From: Bacillota bacterium
Lineage (GTDB): Bacteria; Bacillota; Limnochordia; Limnochordales; ZCTH02-B6
Assembly (NCBI GenBank): GCA_003387805.1
Contig: QGSR01000028.1
Coordinates: 1-12,288, forward strand
Length of the DNA stretch: 12,288 nt
Direction of reading: 5' to 3'
Position 1 is the stretch's first letter. Every line of letters begins with the position of its first letter. Positions 6,680-12,288 of this stretch are shown here, piece after piece. The notes beneath the pieces were generated by a model that was given only the letters and a program-made list of their open reading frames with translations, ran no database searches and was not told the DNA's origin. Position numbers and translations under genes: made by a program.

Positions 6680-7669
6680 TCAGTCGGCCGGCTGCAAAAT
6701 TTGCCGAAAGACGCGCAGGAAATTGCCGCCAAGAATGGCGCGGATCTCCTCGTCGCCGTAGCCCCGGGCCGCCAGCGCCTCGGTGACGGCCGGAAGCCGC
6801 GCCACGTCCTCCGCGCCTTCGGGCGTGGACGAGATGCCGTCGAAGTCCGACCCGAGGCCCACGTGGCCGGGGCCGACCAGATCGACGATGTGGTCTACGT
6901 GCCGCACGATGTCCTCCACGGACGCGCGGCCCCCGTCGGCGAGAAAGGGCGGGCAGAAGTTGATGCCCATGACGCCGCCGGCGTCGGCCAGCGCCTTGAT
7001 CTGCCGGTCGGTGAGATTGCGCCGGTGATCGCACACCGCTTTGGCGTTGGAGTGGGACGCGATGACGGGCGCGTCGCTGATCTCCAGCACGTCCCAGAAA
7101 CCGGCCTCGGAAAGATGCGACACGTCCACGATCATCCCTAGGCGGTTCATCTCCCTGACCACGTCGCGGCCGAACGCGGTCAGGCCGCCGCCCGCCCCTT
7201 TGGCCGCTCCGACGCCTTCGCCCAGCTCGTTGCGGCCGTTCCACGTCAGCCCCATGGCCCGCACACCCAGACGGTAGAAGGCCCGCAGGGCGCTGAGGCT
7301 GCCTTCCAGCGCGGCGCCGTCCTCGATGGACAGCAGCACCCCGATTTGGCCCGCCTGCGCGGCGGCGTCGATGTCCCGGGCCGACAGCACGAGGCGGAAA
7401 TCGTCGCGCAGGCGCTCGGTTTCGGCGACGACGGCGTCCAGGAGCTCCAGGCAGCGCCGCAGCCGGCCGTGTTTCCGGCTGTCCGCGTCGACCCAGAGCG
7501 CGAACACCTGCAAGTCCACGCCGCCGGCCCGCAGCCGCGGCAAATCCACGTGCCCCGGGGCGGCGCCGCCCCCGGGCGTCAGCGAGTCCCCCGCCGCCAG
7601 CCTCAGAGCGGTGTCGCAGTGCGCGTCCACGACAAAGCTTTCCCGGTGCAGCCGATGCACGTCGCTCAT
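6680..7669 (-). CDS. Membrane dipeptidase family (peptidase M19)
   Basis: A 329-residue zinc peptidase related to renal dipeptidase, which cleaves dipeptides including ones with a C-terminal D-residue. The metal ligands of the family can all be placed: His17 and Asp19 in VDAHCDT, Glu116 in LLSIEDGAALEG, His185 in DVSHLSE, His206 in ASHSNAKAV, and the Asp275 region of GLGSDFDGI. GVMGINFCPPFL is another conserved block. There is no signal peptide or membrane segment, so the enzyme is probably cytoplasmic despite the family name. Two in-frame ATG codons lie six bases apart; the second (7669) is preferred because AAAGGAG directly touches the first and is six bases from the second. It follows the rny terminator and precedes the holin-like gene by 59 bp. 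Substrate unknown; turnover of cell-wall or D-amino-acid dipeptides is a guess. Confidence 0.93.
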   Translation of the reverse strand: MSDVHRLHRESFVVDAHCDTALRLAAGDSLTPGGGAAPGHVDLPRLRAGGVDLQVFALWVDADSRKHGRLRRCLELLDAVVAETERLRDDFRLVLSARDIDAAAQAGQIGVLLSIEDGAALEGSLSALRAFYRLGVRAMGLTWNGRNELGEGVGAAKGAGGGLTAFGRDVVREMNRLGMIVDVSHLSEAGFWDVLEISDAPVIASHSNAKAVCDHRRNLTDRQIKALADAGGVMGINFCPPFLADGGRASVEDIVRHVDHIVDLVGPGHVGLGSDFDGISSTPEGAEDVARLPAVTEALAARGYGDEEIRAILGGNFLRVFRQILQPAD

Positions 7670-7686
7670 ACGCATCTCCTTTCGCG

Positions 7687-7728
7687 AAAAAACCGGTCCG
7701 GCGCACCTTCGGCGCGCGGACCGGTTTT
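7687..7728 (-). terminator. Rho-independent terminator of rny
   Basis: AAAACCGGTCCG (7689-7700) pairs with CGGACCGGTTTT (7717-7728), and GCGC 7701-7704 with GCGC 7712-7715 extends the stem past one unpaired G. On the minus strand the stem runs into six T (7692-7687). It lies about 50 bp after the rny stop codon and just before the ribosome site of the dipeptidase gene, so the dipeptidase needs its own promoter or readthrough. The A-tract on the other side could give weak function on the plus strand too. Confidence 0.85.
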
Positions 7729-7780
7729 CCTTCGCACGGTCGGCATTGGCAAACGTTGCGTCCGTACTGACTGTGAGCGT

Positions 7781-9325
7781 TTACTTGGCGTACTCGACGG
7801 CCCGGGTCTCGCGGATGACGGTCACCTTGATTTGACCGGGGTACTGTAGTTCCGACTCGATACGCTTCACGATGTCCCGGGCCATGACGGCGGCCATGTC
7901 GTCGTCCACTTTGTCGGGCCGGACCAGAATCCGCACTTCCCGGCCCGCCTGAATGGCGTACGATTTCTCGACGCCTTCGAACGAGTTGGCGATGGCCTCC
8001 AGCCGTTCCAGCCGCTTGATGTAGTTGGCCAGGCTTTCACGGCGGGCGCCCGGCCGGGCCGCCGACACCGCGTCGGCCGCGGCCACCAGCATGGCCTCCA
8101 CCGTCTGCGGCTCTTTGTCCCCGTGGTGGCATTCCACCGCGTGGATGACGGCTTCGGACTCGCGGTAGCGCCGCAGCAGCTCGACGCCGATCTCCACGTG
8201 GGTGCCTTCCGTCTCGTGGTCAACGGCTTTGCCGATGTCATGCAGAAGGCCGGCCCGGCGGGCCACCTTCACGTCGCAGCCCAGCTCCGCGGCCATCATG
8301 GCGGCGATGTGGGCCACTTCAATCGAGTGCTTCAGCACGTTCTGCCCGTAGCTGTAGCGGTACTTCAAGCGACCCAGCAGCTTCACCAGCTCCGGATGGA
8401 GGCCGTGCACGTTGGCGGACAGGCACGCCTGCTCGCCTTCCTCACGGATGTTCTCCTCCACCTCCTTGCGGGCTTTGGCGACCATCTCCTCAATCCGGGC
8501 CGGGTGAATGCGGCCGTCGGCGATGAGCTTCTCCAGCGCGATGCGGGCGATTTCGCGCCGCACCGGATCAAAGCCGGACAAGACCACCGCTTCGGGCGTG
8601 TCGTCGATAATGAGGTCGATGCCGGTCTGCGCCTCCAGCGTCCGAATGTTGCGACCTTCGCGTCCGATGATGCGGCCTTTCATGTCGTCGCTGGGCAACG
8701 TGACCACGGACACGGTGGCCTCGGACACGTGGTCCGCGGCGCAGCGCTGAATGGCCAGGCCGATGATGTTGCGGGCTCGCTTGTCCGCTTCCTCCCTGGC
8801 CTCCTGCTCCATCTCGCGGATCATGACGGCCATGTCGTGCCGCACTTCTTCCTCAACGGTCTTGAGCAGGTACTCCTTGGCCTCTTCCGTCGTCAGCCCG
8901 CTCAGCCGCTCCAGTTCCGCCCGCTGGCGTTCCAGCAGGGCGTCGGCTTCCTGGTGTTTGCGCTCCAGGACCTCGGCCCGGCGGTTGAGCGATTCCTCCC
9001 GCTTTTCCACTTGCGAGAGGCGACGGTCCAGGTTTTCCTCCTTCTGCAGCAGCCGCCGCTCCAGCTGCTGCAGCTCCTGGCGGCGTTCTCGTATCTCTTG
9101 TTCCGCCTCCTGGCGCAGGCGGACCGCTTCCTCCTTGACCTCCACCAGCGCCTCGCGGACTTTCGCTTCCGCGTCACGCCGGGCTTGCTCCAGGATTTGG
9201 CCGGCCTGCACTTCGGCGGAACGGATCTTCGACTCGGCAATGGCCCTCCGCAGCGCGTACCCTCCGGCTACGCCCAGGGCGGCGCCTGCTAGGGCCCACA
9301 AAAGCAGTACCAGCGACTGCTCCAC
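7781..9325 (-). CDS. rny: Ribonuclease Y
   Basis: A 514-residue membrane-anchored endoribonuclease that starts mRNA decay in Firmicutes. One N-terminal membrane helix (about 4-24) is followed by a long charged coiled coil (about 30-200). Next comes a KH RNA-binding domain (about 205-270, [31 protein letters not shown]) and an HD phosphohydrolase domain. His333 ([10 protein letters not shown]), His362-Asp363 ([18 protein letters not shown]) and the later Asp in [16 protein letters not shown] are the expected metal-site residues. The C-terminus reads [21 protein letters not shown], typical of the family. Length is almost that of B. subtilis RNase Y (520). The start is GTG at 9325 with GAGGGGAG just upstream; spacing is tight but the protein then begins right at the membrane helix. 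It is set off by terminators on both sides. No ymdB or spoVS follows, although these often do in Firmicutes. Confidence 0.97.
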   Translation of the reverse strand: MEQSLVLLLWALAGAALGVAGGYALRRAIAESKIRSAEVQAGQILEQARRDAEAKVREALVEVKEEAVRLRQEAEQEIRERRQELQQLERRLLQKEENLDRRLSQVEKREESLNRRAEVLERKHQEADALLERQRAELERLSGLTTEEAKEYLLKTVEEEVRHDMAVMIREMEQEAREEADKRARNIIGLAIQRCAADHVSEATVSVVTLPSDDMKGRIIGREGRNIRTLEAQTGIDLIIDDTPEAVVLSGFDPVRREIARIALEKLIADGRIHPARIEEMVAKARKEVEENIREEGEQACLSANVHGLHPELVKLLGRLKYRYSYGQNVLKHSIEVAHIAAMMAAELGCDVKVARRAGLLHDIGKAVDHETEGTHVEIGVELLRRYRESEAVIHAVECHHGDKEPQTVEAMLVAAADAVSAARPGARRESLANYIKRLERLEAIANSFEGVEKSYAIQAGREVRILVRPDKVDDDMAAVMARDIVKRIESELQYPGQIKVTVIRETRAVEYAK

Positions 9326-9384
9326 CTCCCCTCGGTTGTCAAGGTGCCGTCGGTTTCCATCCGATCAGTTGCTTCAGGTTGCAA

Positions 9385-9409
9385 AGAAGGCCGAGCCACG
9401 GCTCGGCCT
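9385..9409 (-). terminator. Rho-independent terminator after recX
   Basis: AGGCCGAGC (9388-9396) pairs perfectly with GCTCGGCCT (9401-9409) around a four-base loop. On the minus strand the stem is followed by TCTTT, a modest T-tract. It lies about 40 bp past the recX stop and would end the recA-recX transcript before rny. Confidence 0.7.
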
Positions 9410-9450
9410 CGTCGAATGTTATGTCGGAACCACTTACACCCGCGAGTATT

Positions 9451-9925
9451 TTAATCCGTATCAGGGGGAGTGTCAACTTGGGCCAGCGCCGCGTACACCG
9501 TTTCCGGAGAGAACCCGCGGCGGGCCAGAAACGCCGCCAGGCGCCGCCGCCGCACGTCGTCGGGCTGGCCCGCCAGCCGCCGCGCCCGGCGCGCCGCCTC
9601 CTCGCGGCACAGCCGCTCCTCCAGCTCCGGCGGCAGCATGTCCGCCAGCACCCGCTCCACCACGGGCGCGTCCACGCCCTTCTGCCGCAGCTCGGCCTCC
9701 AGGCGGCGCCGGCCGCTGGGCGAATGGAGCAGGCGATATTCCACCCAGCTGCGGGCGAACCGCTCGTCGTCCACGTAGCCCAGGCGGCGGCACCAGTTTA
9801 CGGTCTCCTCGATGACCGGATCGGAAAAGCCGGCGCGCCGGAGGCGGTCCTCCAGCTCGCGCCGGCTGCGGTCGCGCGCGGCCAGAAGCCGCAGCGCCCG
9901 CGCTTGCGCTTTGGCCAGGTCCGGC

Positions 9926-9933
<8 letters not shown>
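9451..9933 (-). CDS. recX: Regulatory protein RecX
   Basis: A roughly 160-residue helical protein that binds RecA filaments and modulates recombinase activity. Family features are [55 protein letters not shown] near the N-terminus (about 13-67), then [15 protein letters not shown] (74-88), and [23 protein letters not shown] near the end. Three tandem three-helix repeats are expected. The start is uncertain: upstream of the conserved part the frame has no ATG, GTG or TTG until 10188, deep inside recA. ATT at 9933, with GGTGG six bases upstream, gives an eight-base overlap with recA and a normal length; CTG at 9918 is the alternative. The TAA at 9451 is followed by a terminator. The gene identity is firm because of the sequence and the position right after recA. 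Confidence 0.88.
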
Positions 9934-10969
<1,036 letters not shown>

Positions 10970-11000
10970 CGCAAAATCCCCCTCTTCAAAAGCACGGCGC

Positions 11001-11019
11001 CGGGCCCGCGGGGCCCGCG
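11001..11019. repeat. Tandem 9-mer GGGCCCGCG forming a GC-only hairpin
   Basis: GGGCCCGCG occurs twice in direct succession (11002-11010 and 11011-11019). With the preceding C it forms a seven-base-pair hairpin, CGGGCCC (11001-11007) with GGGCCCG (11011-11017) around a three-base loop. It lies about 30 bases before the recA start, in the likely leader. No T-tract follows directly (four T come nine bases later on the minus strand), so terminator function is doubtful. Confidence 0.4.
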
Positions 11020-11073
11020 TAAACGCCGTCCGCCACGGTGGTCGGGCCGGTCGGTTTGGACGTGGGGAACTGC

Positions 11074-11090
11074 CGAAACTTTCGACGTCG
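11074..11090. promoter_or_regulatory. Two overlapping palindromes upstream of recA, possible operator
   Basis: CGAAACTTTCG (11074-11084) is a perfect odd palindrome, and CGACGTCG (11083-11090) is a second one that shares two bases with it. They lie 105 to 121 bases before the recA start in the gap after cinA. They do not match the Firmicutes LexA box, whose half-sites are four bases apart. No convincing -35/-10 pair was found in this 180 bp gap. Confidence 0.25.
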
Positions 11091-11149
11091 GGCCGGGCGT
11101 TCCTTTGTCCCCTAAGCCCGCCCGCGCCCCGCCCGGCCCCGGCGGCCCG

Positions 11150-12288
11150 TCAGCTGAAATCCACCTGGCCCAGGGCGCAGCGGCGGATCAAGTCCAGCGC
11201 CGCCATCGCGGTGTACTGGCGCACCCGGTCGCGGTTGCCCGTGAACTGAAACCGCCGGGCGAGCGCCCGCTCCCCGGCGGCGCAGCCGATAAACACCAGG
11301 CCCACCGGCTTCTCTTCGCTGCCGCCCCCGGGTCCGGCGATGCCTGTCACCGACACGCCCAGGGCGGCGCCGAAGCGCCGCACCGCGCCCAGCGCCATCT
11401 CCACGGCTGTTTCGGCCGACACCGCGCCGTGGCGCCTGAGCGTCTCCTCCGATACGCCCAGCAGCGCGGCTTTTGCTTCGTTGCTGTAGGCCACGACGCC
11501 GCCGAGAAAGTAGGCGGAGCTGCCGGGCACGTCCGTCAGCCGCTTGGCCACCAGCCCGCCGGTGCACGACTCGGCCAGGGCCACGGTCCAGCCGGCGCCG
11601 GCCAGGGCGCGCCCCGCCACGACCTCCATGGTGTCGTCGCCGGTACCGTACATATATTCGCCCACCCGGGCGAGGATCTCCTGCTCCACCGGAGCAAACA
11701 AACGCTCGGCTTCCTCCCGGCTGCCGGCCCGGGCCGTCAGCCGCACTTTCACTTCGGCCATGCCGGCGTAGGGCGCGACGGTGGGTTTCGTCATGCGGAA
11801 CAAGTCCCGCAGCCGCTCCTCCAGTGCCGACTCGCCGATGCCGTAAAACCGCAGGTTGCGCGTGAAAAGGCGTTCCTCGAGCCCGAAGCGCCGCCGCAGA
11901 TACGGCAGCACGTCATTTTCCAGCATGGCTTTCATCTCGTGGGGCACGCCGGGCATGCAGACGACGATTTTGCCGTCCTTCTCCACGATGAAGCCCGGCG
12001 CCGTCCCCTGCCCGTTGGCGATGACGTGTGCGCCTTCGGGCATAAGGGCCTGCTTGCGGTTGGAGGAGGGCATGGGCCGGCCCGTGCGGGTGAACCAGCT
12101 CTTGATGCTCTCCAGCGCCCGCCGATCTTCCACCAGCGGCAGGCGCAGCACCGACGCCACAACTTCCCGGGTGAGGTCGTCCTCCGTCGGGCCCAGCCCG
12201 CCGCTGGCGATGCCGAGGTCCGCCCCGGTCAGCGCCTGGGCCAGCACCGCCGTCCTGCGCGGCCCGTTGTCGCCCCCGGCGGCGTTGA
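11150..12288 (-). CDS. cinA: CinA-family protein, 5' end cut by the window edge
   Basis: About 379 residues are visible; the frame runs through position 12288 and roughly 30 to 40 N-terminal residues lie outside. The first part is the molybdopterin-binding-like domain of CinA, with SGGLGPTEDDLTREV early on and MPGVPHEMKAMLENDVLPYLRR further on. The C-terminal domain, ALAESCTGGLVAKRLTDVPGSSAYFLGGVVAYSNEAKAALLGV and SVTGIAGPGGGSEEKPVGLVF, is that of nicotinamide-nucleotide amidase (PncC), which converts NMN to NaMN in pyridine nucleotide salvage. In naturally competent Gram-positive species cinA is often co-expressed with recA. The stop is TGA at 11150. GTG at 12247 is internal, not the start, because the conserved GDN block precedes it. 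Confidence 0.95.
   Translation of the reverse strand, partial: NAAGGDNGPRRTAVLAQALTGADLGIASGGLGPTEDDLTREVVASVLRLPLVEDRRALESIKSWFTRTGRPMPSSNRKQALMPEGAHVIANGQGTAPGFIVEKDGKIVVCMPGVPHEMKAMLENDVLPYLRRRFGLEERLFTRNLRFYGIGESALEERLRDLFRMTKPTVAPYAGMAEVKVRLTARAGSREEAERLFAPVEQEILARVGEYMYGTGDDTMEVVAGRALAGAGWTVALAESCTGGLVAKRLTDVPGSSAYFLGGVVAYSNEAKAALLGVSEETLRRHGAVSAETAVEMALGAVRRFGAALGVSVTGIAGPGGGSEEKPVGLVFIGCAAGERALARRFQFTGNRDRVRQYTAMAALDLIRRCALGQVDFS

Noticed and set aside
9410..9450. CATAAC/TAACAT as a -10 box for rny
   Set aside because: There is no -35 match at a usable spacing, and it lies upstream of the recX terminator, which would end the transcript.
11062..11078. GAAC and GAAAC near each other upstream of recA as a LexA box
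   Set aside because: The two elements are direct, not inverted, repeats and do not fit the CGAAC-N4-GTTCG layout.

Overview
The window is about 12.3 kb of very GC-rich bacterial chromosome in which every recognisable gene lies on the minus strand, so the biological reading order is right to left. The gene content (SpoVAF, GerW/YtfJ, RNase Y, ScpA/ScpB, RecX, LysA beside SpoVAF) points to a high-GC, endospore-forming member of the Firmicutes, of the Symbiobacterium / Thermaerobacter / Limnochordia kind. The genus is an inference; no rRNA or other marker is present. Only three of twelve visible starts are ATG; the others are GTG, TTG, or, for recX, a non-standard codon.

Right-hand block (12288 to 7781): cinA (5' end cut by the window edge), a 180 bp gap with palindromes, recA, overlapping recX, a hairpin terminator, then rny (RNase Y) with a strong terminator. 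This is a familiar competence / recombination / RNA-decay neighbourhood of Firmicutes.

Middle block (7675 to 4803): an M19 membrane-dipeptidase-family gene, then a four-helix holin-like membrane protein closely followed by spoVAF, a GerA-family spore germination protein. The gap before the holin-like gene carries a CATACTA motif like the -10 element of forespore sigma factors.

Left-hand block (4788 to 132): a likely sigma-A promoter, then lysA, an M50 site-2-protease-like gene, scpA, scpB, gerW and rluB in a compact run. Several junctions look translationally coupled: the stop of the M50 gene abuts the scpA start, and the scpB ribosome binding site overlaps the scpA stop. The run joins lysine / diaminopimelate synthesis, the SMC kleisin complex, a spore protein and rRNA pseudouridylation. 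At the far left a strong hairpin with a T-tract on the plus strand suggests that a plus-strand gene outside the window ends there, convergent with rluB.

No tRNA, rRNA, CRISPR array, insertion sequence or prophage was seen, and no gene-free stretch exceeds 300 bp. I found no clear new system. The most interesting points are the holin-like/SpoVAF pair, the missing standard start codon of recX, and the lysA promoter that overlaps the annotated-looking but probably false upstream ATG.
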